64,000 bases of DNA from Candidatus Kaistia colombiensis (GCA_029203105.1 CP119318.1:696501-760500), one strand, 5' to 3'; shown: positions 30,300-41,756, counted from the stretch's first letter. The notes: a model not told the origin generated them from the sequence alone. Translations and numbers: made by a program.

Positions 30300-32813
30300 A
30301 TGCCTTGGCATCGCAGGAATTTGGATGGTACTCGCGGCGCGAGCCGCTGGAGGCTCGTCCTGCCGCATCTGCGACACGCCATGCTCGCGGCGACCTCCCT
30401 GACCGCCACGGCGCTGTTTGCCGGCGAAGCGCTTGGCGCGGAGCCGACCACCGGATCGCTGGACGCCGGCAAGACCGCGATGGCGAGCGCCCTGCTGGGC
30501 GTGCTCTCCTTTACCGTCCTGGGGGCGGTGGCACTGCTGCGGGCTCGCAATCGGGCCGAGGCGGACAACGCGTCTCTCAAGCATCGGCTCGCTGATCTGA
30601 AGGCCAAGGCCGACCGGGCGGAAGCGCTGGTCGACGCGGAGGATCAGCGTCTGGTCGCGTGGAGCGCCCCCGGCGAGCCGCCGCTGGTGATGGGGCGGCT
30701 GCCGAAATCCTGCGGCGCGCCGGATGAGCGCTCGGCCTTCCTCGCCTTCGGCACCTGGCTGGTTCCCGACGCCGCCGGTCGACTCGATGCGGCGCTGGAA
30801 CAATTGCGCCGTCGTGGCGAAACCTTCACCATCGCGCTCGAAACCGGCAATGGCAGCTTCATCGAGGCGGTTGGCCGCACCGCTGGCGGCCGCGCCGTGG
30901 CGCGTTTCCGCGATCTATCGGGCGACCGGCTGGCGCTGGCCGAGCTGGAGGCGCGGCACCATCGGCTGGTCGAGGATGTCGAGGCCATGCGCGCCCTGTT
31001 CCAGGCGACCTCGATGCCGGCCTGGATTCGCGGCAGGGACGGCATGCTTTCCTGGGTCAACAACGCCTTTTCTCGCGCCGTCGAGGCCCGCGATCCGACC
31101 GATGCCGTCGTCCGCAATCTCGAGTTTCTCGATACCGCCGGCCGCGAGGCGATCGGCTCCGGCCATGACGGGCGGCCGGTGTCCGAGCGACGCCTGCCGG
31201 CCATCGTCGCGGGCGCTCGGCGCATTTTCGATGTGGTCGACGTCGTCTCGACATCCGGCAGCGCCGGCATCGCCATCGACGCGACCGAGCTCGAAACGGT
31301 TCAGGGCCAGATGAAGCGCCTGGTCGAGTTCCATGCGCGAACCCTCGATCAGCTCGCCACCGCCGTCGCCGTCTTCGGATCGGATCGCCGCCTGCGTTCC
31401 TATAACGCCGCGTTCCGTTCGCTGTTCAGCCTCGACGCCGGCTTCCTCGACAGCCTGCCGGATGAGAGCGCCGTGCTGGAACGGATGCGCGCCAGCCGCC
31501 GTCTGCCGGAGCAAGCCGACTTCAAGAGCTGGCGCAACGATCTGCTCAGTGCCTATCAGTCGCTCGATGCCCGCGAGCATTGGTGGCATCTGCCGGACGG
31601 CCAGACGCTGCGCGTGTTGGCCAATCCGCATCCGCAGGGTGGTATCACCTGGATCTACGAGAACGTCACCGAGCAGCTGGAGCTGGAGAGCCGCTATAAC
31701 GCGCTGTCGCGTGTCCAGGGCGAGACGCTCGACCATCTGGCGGAAGGCGTGGCGGTGTTCGGCTCGGACGGCCGCCTGCGCCTCGACAACCCGGCCTTCG
31801 CCCGGATCTGGCATCTCGACCAGAAGTTCCTCGCAGCCCATCCCCATATCGGCGAAGTCGAACGCGCCTGCCGTCGGCTGCATGATGCGCCGGATGCCTG
31901 GGCGCGCTTCACCGCCTCCGTCGCCGGGCTCGACGAGGGCAGGGCGCCGACTTCGGGCCGGATGGAACGCTCCGACGGCCGGGTCATCGACTATGCCACC
32001 GTGCCGTTGCCGGGCGGCCAGACCATGGTCACCTTCATCGACGTCAGCGATACAGTGCAGGTCGAGCGCGCCCTGACCGAGCGCAACGACGCGCTGGAAG
32101 CCGCCGACGGGTTGAAGAACGCCTTCATCCAGCATGTGTCCTATGAGCTGCGCTCGCCGCTCACCAACATCATCGGCTTCACCCAGCTGCTGTCCGACGT
32201 CTCGATCGGACCGCTGACGGAGAAGCAGCAGGAATATACCGGCTACATCCTTTCCTCGAGCGGCTCGCTGCTCGCCATCGTCAACGACATCCTGGATCTT
32301 GCAACCGTCGATGCCGGCATCATCGCGCTCGACCTCGGCGAGGTGGATGTCGAGCGCACGGTGTCCGCGGCGATCGAGGGCGTGCGCGACCGGCTGCAGG
32401 AATCGCAGCTGGTGTTGCAGACGCACATTCCGCCCGGCATCGGCAACTTCATCGCCGACGAGAAGCGCATCCGCCAGATCCTCTACAACCTGCTCTCCAA
32501 CGCCGTCGGCTTCTCCTCGCATGGCAGCTCGATCGTGCTCAGCGCCAGCCGCTCGGCCGAGGCGATCGTCTTCAGCGTCGAGGACCAGGGGCCGGGCATT
32601 CCGCCGGAATTCCTCGATTCGGTGTTCGACCGCTTCGAAAGCCGCGCCGCCGGCTCGGCGCGCGGCGGCGCCGGTCTTGGCCTTGCCATCGTCAAGAGCT
32701 TCGTCGAGCTGCATGGCGGCACCGTCAGCATCCGTTCGGAAGAAGGGCGGGGTACCGAGGTCAGCGTGCATTTGCCGATCCGGCCGACCGAGCTGGCTGT
32801 AGCCGCTGAATGA
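30300..32813 (+). CDS. divL: DivL-type tyrosine-box sensor pseudokinase
   Basis: An 837-residue PAS-domain histidine-kinase homologue. An N-terminal hydrophobic region (about residues 25-80) precedes several PAS-like domains (about 225-330, 345-455 and 465-590). The HisKA-like box reads FIQHVSYELRSPLTNI: the position of the phospho-accepting histidine is Tyr615, the hallmark of DivL. The ATPase lid is intact (NLLSNAVGF, EDQGPGIPP, GGAGLGLAI). In Caulobacter DivL binds DivK and controls the CckA-CtrA phosphorelay and cell polarity. The stop overlaps tsaE-amgK (ATGA), and a CtrA box lies upstream. Confidence 0.88.
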   Translation: MPWHRRNLDGTRGASRWRLVLPHLRHAMLAATSLTATALFAGEALGAEPTTGSLDAGKTAMASALLGVLSFTVLGAVALLRARNRAEADNASLKHRLADLKAKADRAEALVDAEDQRLVAWSAPGEPPLVMGRLPKSCGAPDERSAFLAFGTWLVPDAAGRLDAALEQLRRRGETFTIALETGNGSFIEAVGRTAGGRAVARFRDLSGDRLALAELEARHHRLVEDVEAMRALFQATSMPAWIRGRDGMLSWVNNAFSRAVEARDPTDAVVRNLEFLDTAGREAIGSGHDGRPVSERRLPAIVAGARRIFDVVDVVSTSGSAGIAIDATELETVQGQMKRLVEFHARTLDQLATAVAVFGSDRRLRSYNAAFRSLFSLDAGFLDSLPDESAVLERMRASRRLPEQADFKSWRNDLLSAYQSLDAREHWWHLPDGQTLRVLANPHPQGGITWIYENVTEQLELESRYNALSRVQGETLDHLAEGVAVFGSDGRLRLDNPAFARIWHLDQKFLAAHPHIGEVERACRRLHDAPDAWARFTASVAGLDEGRAPTSGRMERSDGRVIDYATVPLPGGQTMVTFIDVSDTVQVERALTERNDALEAADGLKNAFIQHVSYELRSPLTNIIGFTQLLSDVSIGPLTEKQQEYTGYILSSSGSLLAIVNDILDLATVDAGIIALDLGEVDVERTVSAAIEGVRDRLQESQLVLQTHIPPGIGNFIADEKRIRQILYNLLSNAVGFSSHGSSIVLSASRSAEAIVFSVEDQGPGIPPEFLDSVFDRFESRAAGSARGGAGLGLAIVKSFVELHGGTVSIRSEEGRGTEVSVHLPIRPTELAVAAE

Positions 32814-34309
32814 GCGCGCTGGAGCCGATCCGGCTTGAACTGCCCGACGAGGCGGCGACTATCCGCCTGGCCGAGGATGTCGCGGCCAAGCTCGCCATCG
32901 GCGACGTCATCGCGCTGCGCGGCGATCTTGGCGCCGGCAAGACCAGCTTCGCGCGGGCTCTGATCCGCGCGGTCGCAGGCAACTCTGAGCTGGAAGTGCC
33001 GAGCCCGACCTTCACCATCGTCCAGACCTACGATACCCGCCTGCCGATCGCCCATTTCGACCTCTATCGCCTCAGCTCCGCCGACGAGCTGGAGGAGATC
33101 GGCTTCGACGAGGCGGTGAGCGAGGGCGTCGTTCTGGTCGAATGGCCGGAGCGGGCCGAGGAAAGCCTGCCGGCCAACCGGCTGGAGGTCGCGCTCGAGA
33201 TCCATGGCGCCGGCCGCATGGCAACGCTTTCGGGCGACGCCGGCTGGCTGAAACGGCTGCGGCGCACGCTCGCCGTTCGCCATTTCCTCGATGGCGCCGG
33301 CTGGGTCGGGGCCGACCGGCGTCATCTCCAGGGCGATGCATCCAGCCGTACCTATGAGCGCGTCCACACGCCGGACGGGGCGAGCGCGGTGCTGATGGAC
33401 GCGCCGGAACAAAATCCCGGCTGGGTCGTGCGCGACGGCAAGAGCTATGACGAGATCGCGCACCGTGCGGCCGACATTCGCCCCTTCGTGGCGATCGGCA
33501 ATGCGTTGCGCGATGCCGGGCTGTCCGCGCCGGCGATCCTCGCCGGCGATCTCCCGGCCGGCCTGCTGCTGCTTGAGGATCTCGGGTCGGAAGGCTTGCT
33601 GCGCGCCGGCGAGCCGATCTTCGAGCGTTACGCGCTCGCGGTGGAGGTCCTGGCGCATATCCATGCGACGCCCCGGCCGGATCGACTGCCCCTTCCCGAT
33701 GGGGCGACGCATGTCGTGCCGCCCTTTGATCTCGGCGCGGTCTCGATCGAGGTCGAATTGCTGCTGCGCTGGTATGCGCCGCTGACCAAGGTCGAGCTGT
33801 CACCCGATGCCGAGGCGGCGTTCGTCCAGATCTGGGCCGACCTGTTCGCGGTGTTCGATCGGGCCGAGAAGAGCTGGCTGCTGCGCGATTTCCACTCGCC
33901 GAACCTGCTCTGGCTAACCGAGCGCGAAGGGCTGGCGCGGCTTGGTGTGCTCGACTACCAGGACGCCATGATGGGCGCGAGCGCCTATGACGTCGCCTCG
34001 CTCGGCCAGGATGTCCGCCTCACCATCGCGCCCGAGTTCGAAACGGCGCTCAAGGCCCGCTACGTCGCCAGCCGCCTGTCGCTGGGCGCTTTCGACGCCG
34101 TCAGGTTCGAGGAAGCCTATGCGATCTCGGGGGCGCAACGCACGACCAAGATTCTCGGCGGATTTGCCCGTCTCGCGCTGTCAGCCGGCAAACCCCAATA
34201 TCTCCGTCACATTCCCCGTGTAAGGGGCTATCTGAAGCGGTGCCTGCGCCATCCGGTTCTTTCCGGTCTGGCACTCTGGTATGAACGATACCTGCCGCTC
34301 GACGATTGA
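32810..34309 (+). CDS. Fused TsaE (t6A ATPase) and AmgK-type sugar kinase
   Basis: A 499-residue bifunctional protein. Residues 1 to about 150 are TsaE, with Walker A GDLGAGKTS (residues 38-46) and the HFDLYRLSSADELEEIG segment. Residues about 155-499 are an aminoglycoside-phosphotransferase-fold kinase with the catalytic RDFHSPNLLW loop and LDYQDAMMG. In stand-alone form, kinases of this group next to murU are AmgK, which phosphorylates the anomeric carbon of MurNAc/GlcNAc in peptidoglycan recycling. The fusion thus joins tRNA modification and cell-wall salvage in one polypeptide. The next gene is murU. Confidence 0.9.
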   Translation: MSALEPIRLELPDEAATIRLAEDVAAKLAIGDVIALRGDLGAGKTSFARALIRAVAGNSELEVPSPTFTIVQTYDTRLPIAHFDLYRLSSADELEEIGFDEAVSEGVVLVEWPERAEESLPANRLEVALEIHGAGRMATLSGDAGWLKRLRRTLAVRHFLDGAGWVGADRRHLQGDASSRTYERVHTPDGASAVLMDAPEQNPGWVVRDGKSYDEIAHRAADIRPFVAIGNALRDAGLSAPAILAGDLPAGLLLLEDLGSEGLLRAGEPIFERYALAVEVLAHIHATPRPDRLPLPDGATHVVPPFDLGAVSIEVELLLRWYAPLTKVELSPDAEAAFVQIWADLFAVFDRAEKSWLLRDFHSPNLLWLTEREGLARLGVLDYQDAMMGASAYDVASLGQDVRLTIAPEFETALKARYVASRLSLGAFDAVRFEEAYAISGAQRTTKILGGFARLALSAGKPQYLRHIPRVRGYLKRCLRHPVLSGLALWYERYLPLDD

Positions 34310-34372
34310 CGGCGCCCCCGGGGGGGCGGCCGACGATGAGAGCCAAGAACAACGGAATTGTCCGAGACCGAT

Positions 34373-35116
34373 ATGCCCACTCCCATCTTCCAGACGCCGA
34401 TCCATCCGAAGCGCGCCATGGTGCTCGCCGCCGGTATCGGCAAGCGCATGCGGCCCGTCACGGCAACGGTTCCCAAACCCCTGATCGAGATCGCCGGCCG
34501 TTCGCTGATCGACCATGCGCTCGACCGTCTGGCTAAGGCCGGCGTCGAGGAGGCGGTGGTCAATGTCCACTATCTCGCCGATCTCGTCGAAACCCACGTC
34601 AAGAAGCGCAAGGCCCCCAAGGTCATCGTCTCGGACGAGCGCGGCGCGCTGCTGGAGACCGGCGGCGGCATCGCCAAGGCGCTGCCGCTGCTCGGCAACG
34701 AGCCATTCTATGTGATGAATTCGGATTCGTTCTGGCTGGAGGGCCCGCGTCCCAATCTCGACTGGCTCGCCCGCGCCTGGGACGACAGCCAGATGGACGC
34801 GCTGCTGATGCTGGCGCCGACGGTTACCGCGATCGGCTATCCCGGCCTCGGCGATTTCATCATGGACAAGGACGGCCGGCTCTCCCGCCGGGTCGAGCGC
34901 ACGGTCGCCGCCTTCGTCTATTCCGGCACCGCCATCCTGTCGCCGCGCTTCTTCGCCGATGCGCCGGAAGGGTCGTTCTCGCTCAACGTGCTGTTCGACC
35001 GCGCCATCGCCAAAGATCGCCTGTTCGGCATCCGCATGGACGGAACCTGGCTGCATGTCGGCACGCCGGAAGCGATCCGCGAGGCCGAGATGTCGGTTTC
35101 CGAAAGCGCAGCCTGA
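34373..35116 (+). CDS. murU: MurU-type N-acetylmuramate-1-phosphate uridylyltransferase
   Basis: A 247-residue sugar-1-phosphate nucleotidyltransferase. The signature MVLAAGIGKRMRPVTATVPKP is followed by the metal-binding MNSDSFW. The C-terminus has DGTWLHVGTPEAI. MurU makes UDP-MurNAc from MurNAc-1-phosphate, the product of AmgK, whose domain is encoded just upstream. Together they bypass de novo UDP-MurNAc synthesis. The ATG at 34373 is chosen; a TTG five codons earlier is also possible. Confidence 0.88.
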   Translation: MPTPIFQTPIHPKRAMVLAAGIGKRMRPVTATVPKPLIEIAGRSLIDHALDRLAKAGVEEAVVNVHYLADLVETHVKKRKAPKVIVSDERGALLETGGGIAKALPLLGNEPFYVMNSDSFWLEGPRPNLDWLARAWDDSQMDALLMLAPTVTAIGYPGLGDFIMDKDGRLSRRVERTVAAFVYSGTAILSPRFFADAPEGSFSLNVLFDRAIAKDRLFGIRMDGTWLHVGTPEAIREAEMSVSESAA

Positions 35117-35122
35117 GGCACG

Positions 35123-38100
35123 ATGACGAGGTCGAACCCGCGCGTCTTCACGATCCCGCCGGGCACGCCCTTCCTGCCGACCCTCGTCGATGCGCTGTTC
35201 TCCGGCCGCTTCGGAGCCGTTCCGAATCCGGCTAAGGATCCGCTGGCGCTCGCCGATATCACCATCCTCGTGCCGACGCGCCGCGCCGCGCGTTCGCTGC
35301 ATGCCGAGATCCTGGAACGTCTCGGCGGCCGCGCCGCCATCCTGCCGGCGATCCGGCCGATCGGCGACGTCGACGAGGAGGACCAGATCCTCGAGGCCGC
35401 CGCCGACGATCCGGATGGCCGGCTTGTCCTGCCCGAAGCGATCTCGCGGCTCGACCGGCTGCTGGTGCTGACGCGCCTGACGCTCGCCTGGGGCCGCGCC
35501 GTCCGGCGCGAATTGTTGTCGCTCTCCGAGGACGACCGCGTGCTGGTGCCGGCCTCGGCTGCGGATGCGTTTCATCTCGCCGGCGACCTCGCCCGGCTGA
35601 TCGACGACATCGAGACGACCGGCATCGAGTGGCGGAAGCTGGAGACGCTGGTTCCCGACGATCTCGCGCGCTACTGGCAGATCTCGCTCGATTTTCTGCG
35701 CATTGTCGGCGAGCAATGGCCTTCATTCCTGCGGGAGCGCAGCCTCGCCGATCCCTCGGTCCGGCGCGATCACCTGCTGCGCGCCGCCGCCGCGCGGCTG
35801 GCCGCCTCGCCGCCGCGTGGGCTCATCATCGCCGCCGGCTCGACGGGCTCGATTCCGGCCGTTGCCGAACTGCTGTCGGTCATCGCCCATCTGCCGAACG
35901 GCGCAGTCGTGATGCCCGGCATCGATACCGAACTCGACGCCAATGGCTGGATGGCGATCGGCGGTCTCGCGGCGCCGGCCCGCTCGGCGCCCGGCCATCC
36001 GCAATATGGCCTGAAGCAGCTCATCGAGACGATCGGCATCGGGCGCGACGAGATCGTTTCGCTCGGCGAGATGACGCCCGACATGGCCGAGCGCGTCCGC
36101 CTGATCTCGGAGGCGATGCGGCCCGCCGAGACGACCGAGGACTGGGCCACGGCGCCGCCCGTCGCGGCGTCGGCGATCGGCGATGTCGCGCTGGTCGTCG
36201 CCCGCACCGAGCAGGAAGAGGCCGTCGCGATCGCGCTCGCCATGCGCGAGGCGATCCGCGAGCCGGGCCGGACGGCGGCGCTGGTGACGCCGGATCGCCG
36301 GCTTGCCGGCCGCGTCGCCATCGAGCTCGGACGCTTCGGCCTCTCGGTCGATGATTCCGCCGGCCGTCCGCTGATGACCTCGTCGCCCGGCACGCTGGCG
36401 CGCCTGCTGGTGGCGGCGGCGAAATCGAATGGCGCGCCGCTGGATCTGCTGGCGCTGGCCAAGCATCCGCTTGCCTCGTTCGGGCTTGGACGTCAGGCCT
36501 GCCGCGCGGCGATCGACATTCTCGACCTCGTCCTGTTCCGTGGCCAGCTGCTTTCGGATTGCGTGGAAGGGCTGGTCGAGGCGCTGGACCGGGCCGAAGA
36601 GGACCTGCCTGGGGGCCGCTATGCGCCGCAGGCGGTCAAGCGCCTGGGGCCGAGCGAATGGCAGGCCGCTCGCGATCTCGCCGGCCGCATGGCCGAGGCG
36701 ATCGAACCGCTTAGCCGACTCATGGATGGCGTCAACGCTTCCGACGCCAAGGCGATGACATCCGCCGTCGTCGCCGCGCTCAAGCTTGTAGCAGTGCGTG
36801 AGGATGGCAGCGACGACTTCCTCTGGGCCGATGAATCCGGCCAGGCGCTGGCGACCCTGCTCGCCGGGCTGATGAGCGACGACGCCGAAGCGCTCGACAT
36901 GGCCGGCTACGAATATCCGGGCTTCCTCGATGCGACCATGGCCGGCGTCGGCGTGCCGGCGCGGCCGGGCTCCGATCCGCGCCTGTTCATCTGGGGCACG
37001 CTCGAAGCGCGGCTGCAGATCGTCGACCTGATGGTGCTGGGCGGGCTGGACGAGGGCGTCTGGCCGTCCGAGACGCGCACCGATCCCGTGGCTGTCGCGC
37101 TCGATGCGGGCGGAACTCGGCCTGGAGGCGCCGGAGCGCAAGCTCGGCCAGTCGGCGCATGATTTCACCAGTGCCTTGTCAGCCGGCAAAGTAGTCGTCA
37201 CCCGCGCCGAGCGCCGGGGCGGCACGCCGACGGTCGCCGCGCGCTGGCTGCAGCGCCTGCTCGCTCGCCTCGGCAAAAGCGAGGCGAAGGCGCTTGGCGT
37301 CCGTGGCCTGCGCTATCTCGACTGGGCCCGCGCGCTCGACCGCACGGCGCGGCCGGTGCCCGTGCGCCGTCCCGAGCCTTTGCCGCCGCTGGAGGCGCGC
37401 CCGCGCCGGCTTTCGGTCACCGAGATCGAGACGCTGATCCGCGATCCCTATGCGATCTATGCGCGCCGCATCCTGAAGCTCGATCCGCTCGACCCGATCG
37501 GCGTCGTGCCGGACGTGGCGCTGCGCGGCACGCTGATCCATGACGCGCTGGGTGATTTCATCCAGGACTGGAAGGGCCCGTTCGACGCCACGGCGCTGAC
37601 GGCGTTGACCGTCATCGGCCGCCGCGTCTTTGCCCGGGTCGAGCCGTTCCCGGCCGTCTATGCGCTGTGGTGGCCGCGCTTCGTGGCGATTGCGGAGTGG
37701 TTCATCGGCTGGGAGGCGGGCCGGGAGCTCGGTCGCGCGTCGCCATGCCGAGATCGGCGGCGCCTGGGCGTTCCCGGCGCCGGCCGGCGAGTTCAAGCTC
37801 ACCGGCCGCGCCGACCGCGTCGATATCCGCCTCGACGGTTCGCTGGAGATCCTCGACTTCAAGACCGGCTCGCCGCCGAGCGCCAAGCAGCTTTCGACCG
37901 GCCTCGCGCCGCAGCTGGCGCTCGAGGTGGCGATGGCGCGCGGCGGCGGCTTCCAGGACGTCGAGGCCGGCGTCTCGGTCTCGACGCTCGGCTGGATCGG
38001 CCTCGGCAAGGTCGGCAAGGGCGAGCCCTTCTCCTCCGCCGTCACCAAGGACAAGACCGCCGACGAGCTCGGCGACGAGGCGAAGGCGCGGCTCGCTGCG

Positions 38101-38244
38101 CTGGTCGAGGCCTTCGACGATCCGAAGCGCGCCTATGTCTCGCGGGCGCGGCCGATGTTCGAGACCCGCTTCGAGAGCCCCTACGACCATCTCGCCCGCA
38201 TCCGCGAATGGGCGCTGGGCGACGCCGAGGAGGGCGGCGAATGA
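35123..38244 (+). pseudogene. addB: AddB, double-strand-break repair helicase-nuclease subunit (two frameshifts)
   Basis: The protein is spread over three frames. Frame 1 runs from 35123 to about 37087 and reaches DEGVWPSETRTDP. An extra C in the CCC run at 37085-37087 then breaks the frame; removing it restores WLSRSMRAELGLEAPERKLG. A second +1 shift lies near 37715-37735, after which VARRHAEIGGAWAFPAP and the nuclease end continue to the stop at 38242-38244. The corrected product is about 1,040 residues, normal for alphaproteobacterial AddB. The stop overlaps the addA start (ATGA). AddAB does end resection for recombination. The indels look like sequencing errors, because the corrected protein is well preserved. 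Confidence 0.88.
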
Positions 38245-41200
38245 GCGGCGTGATCTCGGTCGACGCAAAGACGAAGGATACGCAGGCGCGGGCGACCGAT
38301 CCCGAGGCCTCGGCCTGGGTGTCGGCCAACGCCGGCTCCGGCAAGACCTATGTGCTGGCGCGGCGCGTCATCCGCCTGCTGCTCAACGGCGCCGATCCGG
38401 CCTCGATTCTCTGCCTGACCTTCACCAAGGCGGCGGCGGCGGAGATGTCGAGCCGCGTGTTCGAGATCCTCGCCGGCTGGACGACGATGGCCGATGCCGA
38501 GCTGGCGGCGATCCTGGCCGATTATCAGGGCGTGCCGGCGCTGCCCGCTCATCTCGTCAGCGCCCGCCGGCTGTTCGCCCGCGCGCTGGAGACGCCGGGC
38601 GGGCTGAAGATCCAGACCATCCACGCCTTCTGCGAAAGGCTGCTGCACCAGTTTCCGTTCGAGGCGAATGTCGCCGGCAGCTTTGAAGTCCTGGACGATC
38701 GCGGCGCCTCGATCCTGATCGCCGACGCGCAGCGCCACGTGATCGCGCGCGCCTCGCTCGAGGCCGACACGGCGCATGGCCGGGCCTTCGCGCGCGTGCT
38801 GGAGGCAGCAAGCGACCAGGGCATCGAGGCGGCGCTGGCGGCGATCGTCTCGTCGCGCGACGCGGTGCGCGAGTTCATCGTCGGGGCCGGCGACCTGGCG
38901 AGCGGCCTGCGCGATCTGCGCCGCGCGCTCAGCCTCGGCTCGGGCGAGACGGCGGAGAGCCTTCGCGACCGCCTCGGTTCGGAAATCCCGTTCGATGAAG
39001 CCGAGCTGCGGCAACTGGTCGACCGGCTTGGCGCCAGCGGCGCCAACGACAAGAAGAGCGCCGCGCGCCTCGCGCCGATCCTGACGGCCGAGACGATGGA
39101 GGGCCGGGCGACGGCCTGGCTCGGCTATCTCATGACCAGCGACGGCCGCAAGCTGCGCGAGGTCGGCGGGCTCGCCGCCAAGGCGATCCGCGATGGCTGG
39201 CCGGGGCTGGAAGACACGCCTCTGCCGACGAGCGCGACCGCATCGAGTTGCTGCTCGACCGGATCGCCTCGGCCGAGGCCTATGCGGTGACGAGCGCCCT
39301 GCTGACGCTCGGCGACGCCGTGATCGGCGACTATGAGCGGGCCAAGCAGCTGCGCGGCGCCCTCGATTTCCAGGATCTGGTGGTCAAGACCGCCAATCTG
39401 CTGTCGCGCTCGGACGCCGCCGCCTGGGTCCACTACAAGCTCGATCGCGGCCTCGACCACATCCTCGTCGACGAGGCGCAGGACACCAGTCCGCGCCAGT
39501 GGCAGGTGATCGAGCGGCTGGCCGGCGAATTCTTCTCCGGCCAGAGCGCGCGCGACGTCATCCGCACCTTCTTCGCCGTCGGCGACGAGAAGCAGTCGAT
39601 CTATTCGTTCCAGGGCGCGGTGCCTGCCTGGTTCGCCCGTCAGCGCGAGACGATCTCTGCCCTCGCGGCGGATGCCGCGAATGCGCGCTGGTATGATCTC
39701 GAACTGCAGCTTTCCTTCCGTTCGACGCCGGATGTGCTGGCCGCCGTCGACACGATCTTCGGCCCGGAGGACGCGCACGCCGGCCTGACACAGGCAAAGA
39801 ACGCCGACCGTCCACGCGGCCGCCCGCCGGCTTGATCCCGGCCGCGTCACCTATTGGCCGCCGATCGAGGCCGAAAAGCCGCCGCAGCCGGATGACTGGC
39901 ACACGCCGCTCGACCGCCTCGACGATAAGAGTCCGGAAGTCCGGCTGGCCGAGCGCATCGCCGAGACGGTGGCCGGCTGGAAGCGGGCCAACGCAACCAT
40001 CGCCGCGACGGGAAAGCCGATCCGCGAGGGCGGCATCCTGGTGCTGACGAGGAAGCGCGGGCCGCAGACCGACGCGATCAACCGCGCGCTGAAGGCGGCG
40101 GGCCTCTCGGTTGCCGGCGCCGACCGGCTGGCGCTCGCGAGCCATATCGCCGTTCTCGACCTGCTGGCGCTGGCCGAGATCCTGCTGCAGCCGCGCGACG
40201 ATCTCGCGCTGGCGGCGCTGCTGAAGAGCCCGCTGGTGGGCCTCTCCGAGGAGCAGCTGTTCGAGCTGGCGCATCCGCGCGGCGGTTCGCTCTGGTACGC
40301 ACTCGACCGTTCGACCGATCCGTCGGCGATCGAAGCTTCGGCGCGGCTGAAGACCTGGCGCAGTCGGGCCGAGTTCATGAGCCCCTACGCCTTCTTCGCC
40401 CGCATCCTCGGGCCGGATGGCGGCCGCAAGCGGCTGCTGGCGCGGCTGGGACCCGAGGCCGACGACGTGCTGGACGAGTTCCTGGCGCAGGCGCTGGCGC
40501 ATGAGCAGGCCTCGGTGCCGTCGCTGCAGGGCTTTGTCGGCTGGATGCGCGAGGCCGCGACCGAGATCAAGCGCGACGCCGACCTTGCCCGCGACGAGAT
40601 CCGCGTGATGACGGTGCATGGCGCCAAGGGGCTCGAGGCGGACATCGTCTTCCTGGTCGATACCGGCTCGAAGCCGGTGCATGCGAGCCATGATCCCAAG
40701 ATCGTGGCGCTGGCGGAGGATCCGGACGATGCCGACGGCGCGCCGCTGGTCTGGGTGGCGCCCGGTGCGCGAAAGCCGCAGATTGTCGAGGACGCGATCG
40801 GCACGCTGCGTGAAAAGGCGCGGGAAGAATATCGCCGGCTGCTCTATGTCGGGCTGACGCGCGCGCGCGACCATCTGATCGTCTGCGGCACGGTCAAGGC
40901 GAACACCGGCGCCGACCTGCTCTGGCACGAATTGGTCGGCAAGGCGCTCGGCGTCGATGGCAAGCCGGTGCCGGTCGATCTGCCGAGCGAGAGCTTCGAC
41001 ACGATCGAGTGGCGGAAGGACTGGAGCCGCGAGGCGGTCCCGGCGCTCGCCGAGATGGCCGGGTCCGGGGAGCGGGCGGTAGAGGCGCTGCCCGATTGGC
41101 TGGCGCAGGATCCGCCGCCGCCGCCGGCCCAGCCGAAGCGGCTGACGCCGTCGGCCGCCGTCGGTTTCGCGGAAGCCGAGCCGGCCTTTCCGCCGGTGAC

Positions 41201-41756
41201 GGCGCTCGATGCCCGGCTCGATCCGACCGCGCTGACCGCGCTCGATCGCGGCCGGATCATCCACCGGCTGCTGCAGGCGCTGCCGGACCAGCCGGCTTCG
41301 CTGCGGGCGGCCGTCGCCACGCGCTATCTGGAAGTCGTTGGCCGCGAATGGCCGGAAACGGCCCGCCGGGGCTTGCTCGATTTGATCCTGCCGATCCTAG
41401 ACGATGACAGCTTCGCCGCCCTGTTCGGGCCGGAGAGTCGCGCCGAGGTGCCGATCGCCGGCACGATCGAGACGCGCAGCGGCACGGCCTCGGTTTCCGG
41501 CCGGATCGACCGCCTCGTCGTGCTGCCGGACCGGGTGATCCTCGTCGACTACAAGACCAACCGGCCGGCGCCGCGCGCGCTTTCCGAGGTGCCGGAGGCG
41601 CATCTGGCCCAGCTCGCGCTCTATCGCGCCCTGCTCTCGACGCTCTATCCCGACCGGCCGATCGAGACGGCGCTGCTGTGGACCGAGATCCCGCTGTTGA
41701 TGGCGATCCCGGCGGAGTTGCTCGATAGTCGCATGGCTGCCATTACCGCCGCTTGA
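38241..41756 (+). pseudogene. addA: AddA, double-strand-break repair helicase-nuclease (two compensating frameshifts)
   Basis: A UvrD-type superfamily 1 helicase with a C-terminal RecB-like nuclease. The N-terminus has SANAGSGKTYVLARR (Walker A). The frame breaks by -1 near 39218-39227 (LPADERDRIELLLD resumes in another frame, which contains LVDEAQDTS, the Walker B motif). It returns by +1 near 39809, after which RLDPGRVTYWPPIEAE continues. The C-terminus has the nuclease motif VDYKTNRP. The corrected length is 1,171 residues, normal for AddA. The two shifts cancel, and neither flank shows decay, so sequence errors are likely. Confidence 0.88.
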
